Shown: positions 9,506 through 18,883 of the stretch, in pieces | Layout of the letters: every line of letters begins with the position of its first letter | Position numbering within the stretch: the stretch's first letter is position 1 | Assembly: GCF_014946725.1 (NCBI RefSeq) | Contig: NZ_JACFXY010000002.1 | Coordinates: 410,962 to 474,961, forward strand | From: Mixta mediterraneensis | Lineage (GTDB): Bacteria > Pseudomonadota > Gammaproteobacteria > Enterobacterales > Enterobacteriaceae | Direction of reading: 5' to 3' | DNA length: 64,000 nt | The notes under the pieces: model-generated | Database searches by the model: none | Told to the model about the DNA's origin: nothing | What the model saw: only the letters and a program-made list of their open reading frames with translations | Position numbers and translations under genes: made by a program

Positions 9506-11440
9506 ATGTTCCAGGATAACCCGCTGCTCGCGCAGCTCAAAGAGAAGCTCCACTCGCAAACGCCTCGCGCCGAAGGTGTGGTAAAAGGCACCGAAAAAGG
9601 CTTCGGCTTCCTCGAAGTTGATGCGCAGAAAAGCTACTTCATTCCGCCTCCGCAGATGAAGAAAGTGATGCACGGTGACCGTATTGTCGCCATTATCCAC
9701 AGCGACAAAGACCGGGAAAGCGCAGAGCCAGAAACGCTGGTTGAGCCGTTTCTGAGCCGCTTTGTTGGTCGCGTGCAGAAGAAAGACGATCGCCTTTCTA
9801 TTGTCCCGGATCATCCGCTGTTGAAAGAGGCTATCCAATGCCGTCCAGCGCGCGGCGTGACGCATGACTTTCAGGCTGGCGACTGGGCCGTGGCTGAGAT
9901 GCGCCGCCATCCGCTGAAAGGCGATCGCAGCTTCTATGCTGAACTGACGGAATTCATTGTTACCGCTGACGATCATCTTGCGCCCTGGTGGGTAACGCTG
10001 TCGCGTCATAATCTTGAACGTGAAGCGCCTGACGTCAGTTTTGGCGACATGCTGGAGGAGAATCTATCGCGTGAAGATCTGACCGCGCTGGATTTCGTCA
10101 CCATCGACAGCGCCAGCACCGAAGATATGGATGATGCGCTGTATGTCGAAGAAATGGCCGATGGCGCATTACGCCTGACCATTGCGATCGCCGATCCTAC
10201 CGCCTACGTGCCGGAAGGCAGCGAGCTGGATAAACTGGCGGCGCAACGTGCATTCACTAACTATCTGCCGGGCTTTAATATTCCCATGCTGCCACGCGAA
10301 TTGTCTGATGACGTTTGTTCGCTGCGTCCGCATGTGCGTCGTCCAGCGCTGGCGTGTCGCGTAACCGTGGCAAAAGATGGCAGCCTGGGTGATGATCTGG
10401 CATTTTTCGCCGCCTGGATTGAGTCAAAAGCCAGGCTGGTCTACGACGAGGTTTCTGACTGGCTGGAAAACAGCGGCGAATGGAAACCGGAAAGCGACGC
10501 GATTGCTGACCAAATTCGCAGGCTGCATCGCCTCTGTCTGGCACGGAGTGAATGGCGACAGACTCATGCATTAGTGTTCAAAGATCGCCCGGATTACCGC
10601 TTCCTGCTGGGTGAAAAAGGCGAAGTATTAGAAATTATCGCTGAGCCACGCCGCATTGCTAACCGCATTGTTGAAGAAGCGATGATCCTGGCTAACGTCT
10701 GTGCTGCCAGTGTGCTGCGCGAACGGCTTGGCTTTGGTATTTACAACGTCCACCTTGGCTTTGACACTACCAATGCCGAGCAGGCTGCTGCCGTGCTGGC
10801 AACCCACGGTATTACCGTGGACGCAGAAGCGATCACCACGCTGGAAGGGTTCCGCGTGCTGCGTCGTGAGCTTGACGCTCAGCCAACCCAGTTCCTCGAC
10901 AGCCGTATTCGTCGCTTCCAGACTTTTGCCGAAATCAGTACCGAGCCAGGTCCGCACTTTGGTTTGGGACTCGAGGCGTACGCTACCTGGACTTCGCCGA
11001 TTCGTAAATTTGGCGATATGATCAACCATCGCCTGCTGAAAGCAATTATTCGTGGTGATGAGATTGCCCGTCCTGATGATGCGCTGACCGTCACCATGAG
11101 CGAGCGTCGCCGTCTGAATCGTATGGCCGAGCGCGATGTAGGTGACTGGCTGTATGCACGCTATCTGGCGCCTTTTGCCGGTAGCGATCGTAAATTCAGC
11201 GCTGAGATTATCGACGTGTCGCGTGGCGGTATGCGCGTTCGTTTGCTTGAATTTGGCGCGGTTGCATTTATCCCTGCCCCGTTCATTCACGCGGTGCGTG
11301 ACGAACTGGTGTGCAGCCAGGAAAACGGCACCGTGCAGATCAAAGGCGAAGTGGCCTTCCGCGTAACCGATGTTATTGATGTGACCATCGCCGAAGTGCG
11401 TATGGAAACGCGCAGCGTCGTCGCGCGTCCAGCCGTATAA
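9506..11440 (+). CDS. rnb: Exoribonuclease II
   Basis: RNase II degrades single-stranded RNA processively from the 3' end in the cytoplasm. The length of 644 residues equals that of the Escherichia enzyme, and the two align without gaps. The domains are cold-shock domains (about 1-170), the RNB catalytic domain (about 190-540) with the metal-binding aspartates in [11 protein letters not shown], and a C-terminal S1 domain. The conserved segment [12 protein letters not shown] is present. In Escherichia rnb is followed directly by the gmr/pdeR gene; here a cstA-ybdD pair separates them. Confidence 0.98.
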   Translation: MFQDNPLLAQLKEKLHSQTPRAEGVVKGTEKGFGFLEVDAQKSYFIPPPQMKKVMHGDRIVAIIHSDKDRESAEPETLVEPFLSRFVGRVQKKDDRLSIVPDHPLLKEAIQCRPARGVTHDFQAGDWAVAEMRRHPLKGDRSFYAELTEFIVTADDHLAPWWVTLSRHNLEREAPDVSFGDMLEENLSREDLTALDFVTIDSASTEDMDDALYVEEMADGALRLTIAIADPTAYVPEGSELDKLAAQRAFTNYLPGFNIPMLPRELSDDVCSLRPHVRRPALACRVTVAKDGSLGDDLAFFAAWIESKARLVYDEVSDWLENSGEWKPESDAIADQIRRLHRLCLARSEWRQTHALVFKDRPDYRFLLGEKGEVLEIIAEPRRIANRIVEEAMILANVCAASVLRERLGFGIYNVHLGFDTTNAEQAAAVLATHGITVDAEAITTLEGFRVLRRELDAQPTQFLDSRIRRFQTFAEISTEPGPHFGLGLEAYATWTSPIRKFGDMINHRLLKAIIRGDEIARPDDALTVTMSERRRLNRMAERDVGDWLYARYLAPFAGSDRKFSAEIIDVSRGGMRVRLLEFGAVAFIPAPFIHAVRDELVCSQENGTVQIKGEVAFRVTDVIDVTIAEVRMETRSVVARPAV

Positions 11441-11452
11441 GCAGGCAAGTCT

Positions 11453-11483
11453 GCGGGGCAACTCAGGTTGTCCCGCTCTTCTC
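11453..11483 (+). terminator. Probable terminator after rnb
   Basis: Ten-bp stem GCGGGGCAAC / GTTGTCCCGC with a TCAG loop, followed by a T-rich but interrupted tract (TCTTCT). Confidence 0.65.
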
Positions 11484-11629
11484 CTGGCTGCGAAAAAGTT
11501 AGCATAAATGTTAAATTTGTTCTTCGCCTCACACTTCCCCATCGATTAACTTCCACTTACATTCCATTACATTACCTTTGACTCGTTGCTTTCGATCGCT
11601 TCTCTCTCGATCTCTACAAGGAGTCAGTT

Positions 11630-13696
11630 ATGAAAAACGTCAAAACCAGCATCGTCTGGTTAGCGGTGGCGTTAATAGGTGCGGGCGCTTTCGCCATGCT
11701 TGCATTAAGCCGTGGTGAACACGTTAACGCGGTATGGCTGGTTATCGCCTCTGTTGCCTGTTACAGCATCGCCTATCGCTTCTACAGTCTGTTTATTGCC
11801 CGTAATATTTTTGAGCTGGACGATCGCCGTCGCACGCCAGCTGAGCGTCTTAATGACGGTCTGGATTATGTTCCCACCAATAAATGGGTGCTGTTTGGCC
11901 ACCACTTTGCGGCTATTGCGGGCGCAGGCCCGCTGGTTGGGCCGATTCTGGCGGCACAAATGGGCTTTCTGCCTGGCACTATCTGGATTCTGGTTGGCGT
12001 AATGATGGCCGGAGCGGTGCAGGATTTTCTGATTCTGTTCATTTCCACCCGCCGCGACGGACGTTCGCTGGGTGAAATGGCGCGTCAGGAACTGGGGGCC
12101 TTTGCTGGCGTGATTACTATGCTGGGTGCGCTTGGCGTGATGATCATCATTCTCTCTGCACTGGCTCTGGTTGTGGTCAAAGCACTGGCAAACAGTCCCT
12201 GGGGCCTGTTCACCATTGCTGCGACTATCCCGATCGCCCTGCTGATGGGCGTTTATATGCGCTTCATCCGTCCGGGAAAAATTGCTGAAGTGTCATTAAT
12301 TGGCTTCGTGCTGATGATGGCCGCCATCATTTATGGTGGCGACGTGGCGCAACATCCTTTCTGGGGACCGTTCTTTACCCTGAAAGGCACATCGCTGACC
12401 TGGGTGCTGGTGATTTACGGCTTTATTGCTTCAGTACTGCCGGTTTGGCTGTTGCTGGCGCCGCGCGACTATCTTTCAACCTTCCTGAAAATCGGCGTGA
12501 TCGCTGGGCTGGCGGTGGGTATTATTTTCGCCATGCCTGAAATGAAAATGCCTGCGGTGACGCGGTTTATTGATGGTACCGGCCCGGTCTTCTCTGGCTC
12601 ACTGTTCCCGTTCCTGTTTATTACTATTGCCTGTGGTGCCATTTCCGGGTTTCATGCGCTGGTGTCCAGCGGCACTACGCCGAAGCTGGTCGAACGCGAA
12701 AGCCATATGCGTTTTATCGGCTACGGTGCCATGCTGATGGAGTCGTTTGTGGCGATTATGGCGTTAATCTGCGCCTCGGTACTGGACCCTGGCGTGTATT
12801 TTGCCATGAACTCCCCGGCGGCGTTGATTGGCACTACGGTGGAGAGCGCCTCGCAGATTATTAACGGCTGGGGCTTTGTCGTCACGCCGGAAGTGCTCAG
12901 TGGCATCGCCCGCGACGTTGGCGAAAATTCAATTCTTTCCCGTGCTGGTGGCGCGCCGACCTTCGCCGTCGGCATGGCGCACATCATCACCGACATATTC
13001 AACAGCCGCGTGATGATGGCGTTCTGGTATCACTTCGCCATTCTGTTCGAGGCGTTGTTTATTCTGACTGCGGTTGACGCGGGCACGCGTGCCTGCCGTT
13101 TTATGGTGCAGGATCTTGTAGGCACTGTGGTACCATCCATGGCGAATAACCGATCATGGCTGGGCAGTATGGCCGGTACGACTGTGGCGGTTGCTGGCTG
13201 GGGTTTCTTCGTCTATCAGGGCGTCGTTGATCCGCTTGGCGGCATTAACACTTTATGGCCGCTGTTCGGTATCGGCAATCAGATGCTGGCTTCAATGGCA
13301 TTGATACTGGGTACAGTTGTGTTGTTCAAGATGAAAAAACAGCGTTACGCCTGGGTAACGATTCTGCCCACGATTTGGCTGTTTATTACCTCAATGGCCG
13401 CTGGCTGGCAGAAAATCTTCCACGAGAATCCCGCCATTGGTTTCCTTGCACAGGTCAACAAGTTCCGCAAAGGGCTGGATGAAGGGGTAATTATTGCCCC
13501 AGCGAAAAGCATTGCAGATATGCAAACCATTGTGTTCAGCAATCAAATCAACGCGGCGCTGTGCGGCTTCTTTATGCTGGTTGCTGTCACCATGTTGATT
13601 GCAGCGATATTTGTTATCCGTCGTGCGTTGCACAGCAACGTTCCAACAACACATGAATCCGAACCGTCGCTTCGTAAGGAGGTGCGTCATGTCTGA
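11630..13696 (+). CDS. cstA: CstA-family pyruvate (carbon starvation) transporter
   Basis: Polytopic inner-membrane protein of 688 residues in the CstA/BtsT family, which imports pyruvate and possibly peptides during carbon limitation. Hallmark stretches are VLFGHHFAAIAGAGPLVGP, AGAVQDFLILFISTRRDG and LLAPRDYLSTFLKIG. It is about equally close to Escherichia CstA and BtsT, so the name is by family. The ATG is preceded by AAGGAG. It overlaps by 8 bp the small ybdD/yjiX-type gene that accompanies this transporter family, indicating translational coupling. No CRP site was located in the short upstream region. Confidence 0.9.
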   Translation: MKNVKTSIVWLAVALIGAGAFAMLALSRGEHVNAVWLVIASVACYSIAYRFYSLFIARNIFELDDRRRTPAERLNDGLDYVPTNKWVLFGHHFAAIAGAGPLVGPILAAQMGFLPGTIWILVGVMMAGAVQDFLILFISTRRDGRSLGEMARQELGAFAGVITMLGALGVMIIILSALALVVVKALANSPWGLFTIAATIPIALLMGVYMRFIRPGKIAEVSLIGFVLMMAAIIYGGDVAQHPFWGPFFTLKGTSLTWVLVIYGFIASVLPVWLLLAPRDYLSTFLKIGVIAGLAVGIIFAMPEMKMPAVTRFIDGTGPVFSGSLFPFLFITIACGAISGFHALVSSGTTPKLVERESHMRFIGYGAMLMESFVAIMALICASVLDPGVYFAMNSPAALIGTTVESASQIINGWGFVVTPEVLSGIARDVGENSILSRAGGAPTFAVGMAHIITDIFNSRVMMAFWYHFAILFEALFILTAVDAGTRACRFMVQDLVGTVVPSMANNRSWLGSMAGTTVAVAGWGFFVYQGVVDPLGGINTLWPLFGIGNQMLASMALILGTVVLFKMKKQRYAWVTILPTIWLFITSMAAGWQKIFHENPAIGFLAQVNKFRKGLDEGVIIAPAKSIADMQTIVFSNQINAALCGFFMLVAVTMLIAAIFVIRRALHSNVPTTHESEPSLRKEVRHV

Positions 13697-13979
13697 TGCT
13701 ATTCATCGCGCGTTACGCCCGCAAGGCGTCTGGCGTATCGAACGCTGCCTGATGTTGTCAGCACCGGCGGCAACGTGTTTTAGCTGGCGTAGGTTGTGGC
13801 GAGGCTTACAGCAAAGCTTTCGCTTAATGGTCGGCGAACAGGATTATCAAAAATATTTACAGCATATGCGCTGTCATCATGCGAACCAGACACCGATGAC
13901 GGAACGCGAATTTCATCGATATTGTCTGGACGCGCGTTTTCCCAGCCAGGCTGGCAAACTGGGAAAATGCCCCTGTTAA
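13689..13979 (+). CDS. ybdD: YbdD/YjiX-family small protein
   Basis: 96-residue basic protein of the family found immediately downstream of cstA/btsT transporters; its molecular role is unknown and it may assist transporter function. A clear GGAGG within the 3' end of the transporter gene sets the start at 13689, overlapping the cstA stop by 8 bp. The protein is longer than the usual 65-67 residues, with an extended N-terminus. Recognisable features are FRLMVGEQDYQKYLQHMR and the closing HRYCLDARF segment. Residues 22-35 (CLMLSAPAATCFSW) are unusual and could include a local frame irregularity. Confidence 0.8.
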   Translation: MSDAIHRALRPQGVWRIERCLMLSAPAATCFSWRRLWRGLQQSFRLMVGEQDYQKYLQHMRCHHANQTPMTEREFHRYCLDARFPSQAGKLGKCPC

Positions 13980-13991
13980 ATACTTCTTATC

Positions 13992-14016
13992 GCCCCGCGC
14001 TGACGGGGCTTTTTTG
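13992..14016 (+). terminator. Terminator after ybdD
   Basis: Stem GCCCCG / CGGGGC with a six-base loop followed by six T residues. Confidence 0.9.
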
Positions 14017-14138
14017 TGCCATTTATAGCTGGACAAAAAAATATATTAGATTTGTATCTTGTACTGACATCTGATGATGAATACTGTTGCTAAAATAATG
14101 AGATAACACTGACTAAGCACTCCCCGGGAGGAAGTTTC

Positions 14139-16124
14139 ATGACCGATGAACAAGGGCAAACCTTGTTGTATACCTTATTTGGTACAACCAGCCCTCATTG
14201 GCGTCTCACCACGGACAGTGATGCGTTGCATTTTGCTGAAGATGAATCATCAACTACCCATATTGCCCTGCCGTTAACGCCGGGTCAGGCCAGTTTATTG
14301 CGCAGCATGCCGGTTATCACCTCCAGTATTAACCTGACGCTACCGCTGCATGGCGTACCCGTGCCAATGCATTTCGTTGGTCGTAAGGTGAACCAATCAA
14401 GCTGGGGCGGTACAGCGTCGGCCTGGGGCGATACTACTGCCGTGGCGCGTGATTTAACGCAGGGTCTCTCTTTTGCTGAGCAGGTGGTTTCAGAAGCCAA
14501 TTCGGTCATCGTTATTCTCGATCAACGCGGCAATATTCAACGATTTAACCGCCTGAGTGAAGAATATACCGGCCTGCATGAGCATGAAGTCATCGGGCGC
14601 AACGTTTTTCAGCTTTTTATGAGTAAACAGGAAGCTGCGGCTTCGCGTCGCAACATTGCCGGTTTCTTTCGTGATGGCAACTCTTATGAAGTAGAACGCT
14701 GGATTAAAACCAAAAAGGGCCAGCGATTGTTTCTGTTTCGTAATAAGTTCGTGCACAGCGGTAGCGGGAAAAATGAAATTTTTCTCATCTGTTCAGGAAT
14801 GGACATAACAGAGGAAAGGCGCGCTCAGGAACGCCTGCGGGTGCTGGCAAACACCGATACGGTAACGGGCCTACCTAATCGCAATGCTATTCAGCAACGG
14901 ATGAGCCAGGCACTGGAACAGGCAGGTGACGATGAAACGGGTGTCGTGTACCTCGATCTGGATAACTTTAAGAAAGTTAACGACGCCTATGGGCACATGT
15001 TTGGCGATCAGCTGTTACAAGCCGTGTCGCTGGCGATTTTAAGCTGCCTGGATAAAGATCAAACGCTAGGACGGCTGGGTGGAGATGAGTTTGTGGTGCT
15101 GGCAGAACATACCAGCCAGGCTTCTCTGGAAGCGATGTCATCCCGCATTCTGGATCGCCTGCACCAGCCATTCCGCATTGGGCTGATCGAAGTGTATAGC
15201 GGCTGTTCCATTGGTATTGCCCTCGCCCCGCTGCACGGTGAAGATCGCGAAAGCCTGATCCGTAATGCCGATACGGCGATGTACCACGCCAAAGAGAACG
15301 GTCGCGGTAAATTTTGTGTGTTCACCGCTGAGATGAATCAGCGCGTGTTTGAATATTTATGGCTGGACACCAACTTACGCAAAGCGCTTGTGCTTGATCA
15401 TTTAATCGTATTTTACCAGCCAAAAATCGACAGCGATGGCGAAGTGCGCAGCGCAGAAGCGTTAGTGCGCTGGAACTCGCCGGAGCGTGGCATGGTGTCT
15501 CCCGCAGAATTTATTCCATACGCGGAAGAGTCCGGATTGATCGTCCCGCTGGGGCGCTGGGTTATGCTCAACGTCCTGCAACAGGTGCTTACCTGGCGTC
15601 AGCAGGATATTGACCTGCGCGTGGCGGTAAATGTTTCGGCGCGTCAGCTGCTCGATAAAAGTATTTATTGTGATCTGAAACAAGCCTTAACCGACGCCGG
15701 ACTGAGCGATTGCCCAATCGATATTGAGCTGACCGAAAGCTGCCTGATTGAGAATGAAGCCGAAGCCCTGACGCTAATGAAACAGTTTCAGGCGCTGGGT
15801 GCTCAGGTTCATCTTGACGATTTTGGTACGGGTTATTCGTCGCTGTCACAGTTAGCCCGTATGCCAATCAACGCTATTAAGCTCGATCAGAGCTTTATTC
15901 GTAATATTAATCAACAACCGGTTTCACAGTCGCTGGTTCGTGCGATTTTTGCCGTAGCCAAGGCACTTGATTTGCAGGTGATTGCTGAAGGCATTGAAAC
16001 TGAAGCTGAAGAAAAATTTGTTCTCAATAGCGGAGTTGATGGACGCCAGGGTTACTACTATGCAAAACCAATGCCCGCAGAGCAGTTTGGGCATTGGCTG
16101 GCTAAGCATCCTGCCCGCGTTTAA
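14139..16124 (+). CDS. pdeR: PAS-GGDEF-EAL cyclic-di-GMP enzyme PdeR (RpfR homologue)
   Basis: 661 residues, as in Escherichia PdeR (Gmr/YciR). Domains: an N-terminal part (1 to about 95) in the position of the RpfF-interaction domain of RpfR; PAS sensor (about 105-220); GGDEF with an intact GGDEF at 314-318; EAL with EAL at 440-442, NVSARQL, ELTESCLIENE and the DDFGTGYSS loop. Both catalytic motifs look active. In Cronobacter and Burkholderia the orthologue RpfR binds the cis-2-unsaturated fatty-acid signal (DSF) through its PAS domain and adjusts c-di-GMP. The convergent neighbour here, 15 bp away, is an RpfF-type DSF synthase, which supports that role. GGGAGGAAG precedes the ATG. Confidence 0.93.
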   Translation: MTDEQGQTLLYTLFGTTSPHWRLTTDSDALHFAEDESSTTHIALPLTPGQASLLRSMPVITSSINLTLPLHGVPVPMHFVGRKVNQSSWGGTASAWGDTTAVARDLTQGLSFAEQVVSEANSVIVILDQRGNIQRFNRLSEEYTGLHEHEVIGRNVFQLFMSKQEAAASRRNIAGFFRDGNSYEVERWIKTKKGQRLFLFRNKFVHSGSGKNEIFLICSGMDITEERRAQERLRVLANTDTVTGLPNRNAIQQRMSQALEQAGDDETGVVYLDLDNFKKVNDAYGHMFGDQLLQAVSLAILSCLDKDQTLGRLGGDEFVVLAEHTSQASLEAMSSRILDRLHQPFRIGLIEVYSGCSIGIALAPLHGEDRESLIRNADTAMYHAKENGRGKFCVFTAEMNQRVFEYLWLDTNLRKALVLDHLIVFYQPKIDSDGEVRSAEALVRWNSPERGMVSPAEFIPYAEESGLIVPLGRWVMLNVLQQVLTWRQQDIDLRVAVNVSARQLLDKSIYCDLKQALTDAGLSDCPIDIELTESCLIENEAEALTLMKQFQALGAQVHLDDFGTGYSSLSQLARMPINAIKLDQSFIRNINQQPVSQSLVRAIFAVAKALDLQVIAEGIETEAEEKFVLNSGVDGRQGYYYAKPMPAEQFGHWLAKHPARV

Positions 16125-16139
16125 CGCTGGCTTATATTA

Positions 16140-17006
16140 CTATCCCGCTTTACGCAACGAAGCGCTATGGCGGTTTTGTAATTGCACCAGACGTTCCATA
16201 TAAGCAATATCTTTTGGTTCAATGGTGAAAGCAAAATCAACCCAATCTTCAGTGATGTCCATTAGCTCAGCGCGCGACAGTTGCAGTACGCGCTGACGCG
16301 CTTTGAGCATTGCCCGCACGCCATTCAGTTTAGGGCGGAGGGTGTCAATGAACGTACGCGTGGCGCGATAACTCTCGCCCGGCTGGAACACTTTGTCGAC
16401 CAGGCCGCGCGTTTCGAACCATTCGGCGCTGTGTGATTCCCCTTCACAGATTAGCTCTTCCGCCAGTTTCATACCTGCACGACGAGCCACCAACGAATAT
16501 CCGCCCATGCCCGGAAACAGGTTAAAGGCGATTTCAGGGAAGCCCATGCGTGCATTGTTTTGCGCCAGGATAAAATGGTGTGCCAGTGCGGCTTCAAATC
16601 CACCGCCTAATGCACTGCCTTCAATCATTGCTAACGTTACCGCACCGGTATCGAACCCACGCGCTGCTGAGTGAATGCAATCCACACAGGCGCGGGCATA
16701 AGCACGTAAAGCCTCGCGACGATTATTGCGAATGCACTCGACAAAAAAGCGTAAATCACCGCCCGCATTAAACATCTGCGGCACCAGCGAGCCAGTTACC
16801 CAGAAATCAATCGGCAAGCCCGAACGCTGAGCGGCGTAACTCAGGTTCATGATTTCCTCGATCAATTCATGATTGAAGCTGGGACGCGGTTGCGCCCGCA
16901 ACATCATCCACATGGTGCGGCGTCCTTCCTCGTAATAAGCCACCAACTGTGTGGTATGTCCGACTTCGGTAAACAATCTGCAAGTTGCTTGGTTAATTAC
17001 TGTCAT
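16140..17006 (-). CDS. rpfF: RpfF-type DSF synthase (crotonase superfamily)
   Basis: 288-residue crotonase-fold protein closest in pattern to RpfF. RpfF makes diffusible signal factors (cis-2-unsaturated fatty acids) by acting as a dehydratase and thioesterase on acyl-carrier-protein substrates. The oxyanion-hole and catalytic segments are SALGGGFEAAL with Glu138 and GFPEIAFNLFPGMG with Glu158; the 20-residue spacing matches the two catalytic glutamates of Xanthomonas RpfF. AGAGGATGAG precedes the start. Its gene meets the pdeR/rpfR gene tail to tail, 15 bp apart. An ordinary enoyl-CoA hydratase is less likely given the RpfF-specific LFPGMGGYS stretch and C-terminus. Confidence 0.9.
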   Translation of the reverse strand: MTVINQATCRLFTEVGHTTQLVAYYEEGRRTMWMMLRAQPRPSFNHELIEEIMNLSYAAQRSGLPIDFWVTGSLVPQMFNAGGDLRFFVECIRNNRREALRAYARACVDCIHSAARGFDTGAVTLAMIEGSALGGGFEAALAHHFILAQNNARMGFPEIAFNLFPGMGGYSLVARRAGMKLAEELICEGESHSAEWFETRGLVDKVFQPGESYRATRTFIDTLRPKLNGVRAMLKARQRVLQLSRAELMDITEDWVDFAFTIEPKDIAYMERLVQLQNRHSASLRKAG

Positions 17007-17148
17007 AGTCTCATCCTCTGTTTATTAGATGCGTTTTTTACGCTACATCAGCGTAATGCAGAGCGAGGCCAGACCAAATGAGAGATTGATTTATAACACG
17101 AAATCCAGAGGTATCCCCGACACGTCTATCAGGGATTGATTAGGAGGG

Positions 17149-17602
17149 TTACTTAATGGCCGCGCGTTGACTTATCGCAATCTGCGAACGCTTAACGCGT
17201 TTTGAATAAACAGCGGTGATAATCGGTACCAGGACGGAAGTGACAATAACTGAAGTCGCAACAAGTGCAGTTGCGGCAGGTGTAACCGGTTTAAACTGGG
17301 GCAGCATTTCAGCAATTAATACCGGCGTGGCGACGGCAGTACCTGCGGTACTGGACGCGGCGATACCTGCGGTTCCATCACCACCACCAATAAGGCGATC
17401 GGTGATGATTAACGGAATGCCGGTAATTATAATTCACCGCAACACCAGGCATAATGCCCAGCAAGCCGGTTTCGGCAACCACCGCTAGGTTAATCGTATT
17501 GCCTAAGGCAAAAGCGAAGAACGGGATCAGCGTATGTACCGCTTTGCCAAAAAATTCACGTCGTTCCGGGTCGGGATTACCCAGCGCAAAACCCCTTTAG
17601 GT
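17149..17602 (-). pseudogene. kdgT: Remnant of 2-keto-3-deoxygluconate permease KdgT
   Basis: The minus strand translates to the C-terminal ~150 residues of KdgT. It starts abruptly with [19 protein letters not shown] next to the araD stop; about 190 N-terminal codons are absent. After [11 protein letters not shown] the frame shifts, and the rest ([13 protein letters not shown] through [15 protein letters not shown] to ISQRAAIK and a stop at 17149) reads in another frame. The truncated, shifted gene cannot make a transporter. Together with a lone araD it suggests a deletion through a pectin/pentose catabolic locus. Confidence 0.85.
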
Positions 17603-17605
17603 TAT

Positions 17606-18304
17606 TTACTTTTGTCCATACCAGGCATTTTCACCGTGTTTGCGCAGATAATGGAGATCAAGCAAGGTTTGCTGAATCGGCGGCAAGCTGGCGGTTAATT
17701 GCTGGCTGAATAAACCCTTATAAGCCACTTCTTCTAATATTACAGCGCTGTGAACAGCAGCATGTGCGTCTTTTCCCCATGCGAAAGGTCCGTGCGAATT
17801 AACCAGCACAGCGGGAATAGCACTGGGAGAGAGTTCGCGTTGAGCAAAGGTCTCAATAATCACTTCGCCGGTATTCCATTCATATTCGCTTTTAATTTCC
17901 TGATCGCGCATTGCACGCGTACAGGGGATTTCGCCATAAAAATCATCCGCATGGGTAGTTCCCCATGCAGGTATTGCGCGTCCCGCCTGCGCCCAGATCG
18001 TGGCGTGGCGCGAATGTGTATGCACAATACCGCCAACTTCTGGCCAGGCAAGGTAAAGCGCGCGATGGGTTGCCGTGTCAGAAGAAGGACGTTTGTCCCC
18101 TTCAACGACTTCACCGGTAGCAAGATCAACCACTACCATATCATCCCGCTTCATTACGTCGTAACGCACACCCGACGGTTTGATTACCAGCAGGTTTTGC
18201 TCGCGATCGATAGCGCTGACATTTCCCCAGGTAAACGTCACTAAATTATATTTGGGCAAATCCAGGTTGGCTTCTAAAACCTGTTGTTTAAGCTGTTCCA
18301 GCAT
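17606..18304 (-). CDS. araD: L-ribulose-5-phosphate 4-epimerase (AraD/UlaF/SgbE family)
   Basis: Class II aldolase-family epimerase of 232 residues that converts L-ribulose 5-phosphate to D-xylulose 5-phosphate. It matches Escherichia AraD across its length, with the substrate loop WGNVSA, KPSG, the zinc ligands in [10 protein letters not shown] and H near [21 protein letters not shown] precedes the ATG. No araA or araB, nor ula or sgb genes, are nearby; it stands alone with the kdgT remnant abutting its stop, so whether it serves arabinose, ascorbate or another pathway cannot be told. Confidence 0.9.
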   Translation of the reverse strand: MLEQLKQQVLEANLDLPKYNLVTFTWGNVSAIDREQNLLVIKPSGVRYDVMKRDDMVVVDLATGEVVEGDKRPSSDTATHRALYLAWPEVGGIVHTHSRHATIWAQAGRAIPAWGTTHADDFYGEIPCTRAMRDQEIKSEYEWNTGEVIIETFAQRELSPSAIPAVLVNSHGPFAWGKDAHAAVHSAVILEEVAYKGLFSQQLTASLPPIQQTLLDLHYLRKHGENAWYGQK

Positions 18305-18558
18305 TCCTTTTCTCCGGCTGACAATCGTGCTTAAAGTTTGCGGAGCAAGCGGGTAAAAGGTTATGGAGCAAATAGCTATAAACGCAGAATGAATTGGCTA
18401 TGAAAGCAAAATTGTGGTGTGAATTGAGAATTGTCTGCCTTCGGAAATTTCACAGAATGTTTAAAATATTTTCAAATATAGAGCGGCCCTGTTTGCCTGG
18501 GTTTAATGCTCTTAAGGGAGGGGTAACAGAATGACGGTAGCGGGTGAAATTTATTTCG

Positions 18559-18570
18559 GCGCTATACTTA
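18559..18570 (+). promoter_or_regulatory. Putative sigma-S-type -10 element of osmB
   Basis: CTATACTTA at 18562-18570 contains TATACT (18563-18568) preceded by C, the extended -10 preferred by RpoS, 40 bp before the osmB start. No consensus -35 is evident, as is usual for RpoS promoters. OsmB is RpoS/osmotic-stress controlled in Escherichia. Confidence 0.55.
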
Positions 18571-18607
18571 ACGTGTTGCCTCTGTGAGCACACTAAAGGA
18601 GAAGTTT

Positions 18608-18823
18608 ATGACAATTACAATGAAACGAATTAGTGCGGCCGTTCTTGCTACCACGTTGATTGTCGCGTTAAGCGGTTGTTCAAACTGGTCGAAGCGCGAT
18701 CGCAATACGGCTATTGGGGCCGGTGCTGGCGCCATTGGTGGTTCTGTTCTGACTAATGGCAGCGGGCTTGGCACCGTGGGCGGTGCAGCGGTAGGCGGTA
18801 TTATCGGTCATCAGGTCCATTAA
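18608..18823 (+). CDS. osmB: Osmotically inducible lipoprotein OsmB
   Basis: 71-residue lipoprotein with a lysine/arginine-led signal and lipobox LSGC (mature N-terminal Cys at about residue 23), followed by SNWSKRDRNTAIGAGAGAIGG and a glycine-zipper C-terminus. It is nearly identical in plan to Escherichia OsmB (72 residues), an envelope protein of unknown action induced by osmotic stress and stationary phase. AGGAGAAG lies 5 bp before ATG 18608; a longer frame from 18584 would run through this site. Confidence 0.95.
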   Translation: MTITMKRISAAVLATTLIVALSGCSNWSKRDRNTAIGAGAGAIGGSVLTNGSGLGTVGGAAVGGIIGHQVH

Positions 18824-18851
18824 TAGCCTAATTAAACGCGGCTACCTGTAC

Positions 18852-18875
18852 ATCGGGCTAACTAACTAGCCCGAT
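18852..18875. terminator. Terminator between convergent osmB and yciH
   Basis: Perfect 9-bp inverted repeat ATCGGGCTA / TAGCCCGAT with a 6-nt loop between two convergent genes; T tracts are short on both sides. Confidence 0.65.
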
Positions 18876-18883
18876 TCATTGCC

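Noticed and set aside
10628..11542. 304-codon frame opposite rnb
   Set aside because: Antisense shadow of a well-conserved gene, with no family resemblance or ribosome site.
17216..17488. 90-codon plus-strand frame in the rpfF-araD gap
   Set aside because: It is the complement of the kdgT remnant, which explains its composition.
18531..18587. 18-residue frame with AGGGAGGGG before it, upstream of osmB
   Set aside because: The ribosome site is good, but the osmB -10 element lies inside the frame and the peptide has no recognisable features; kept out for lack of support.
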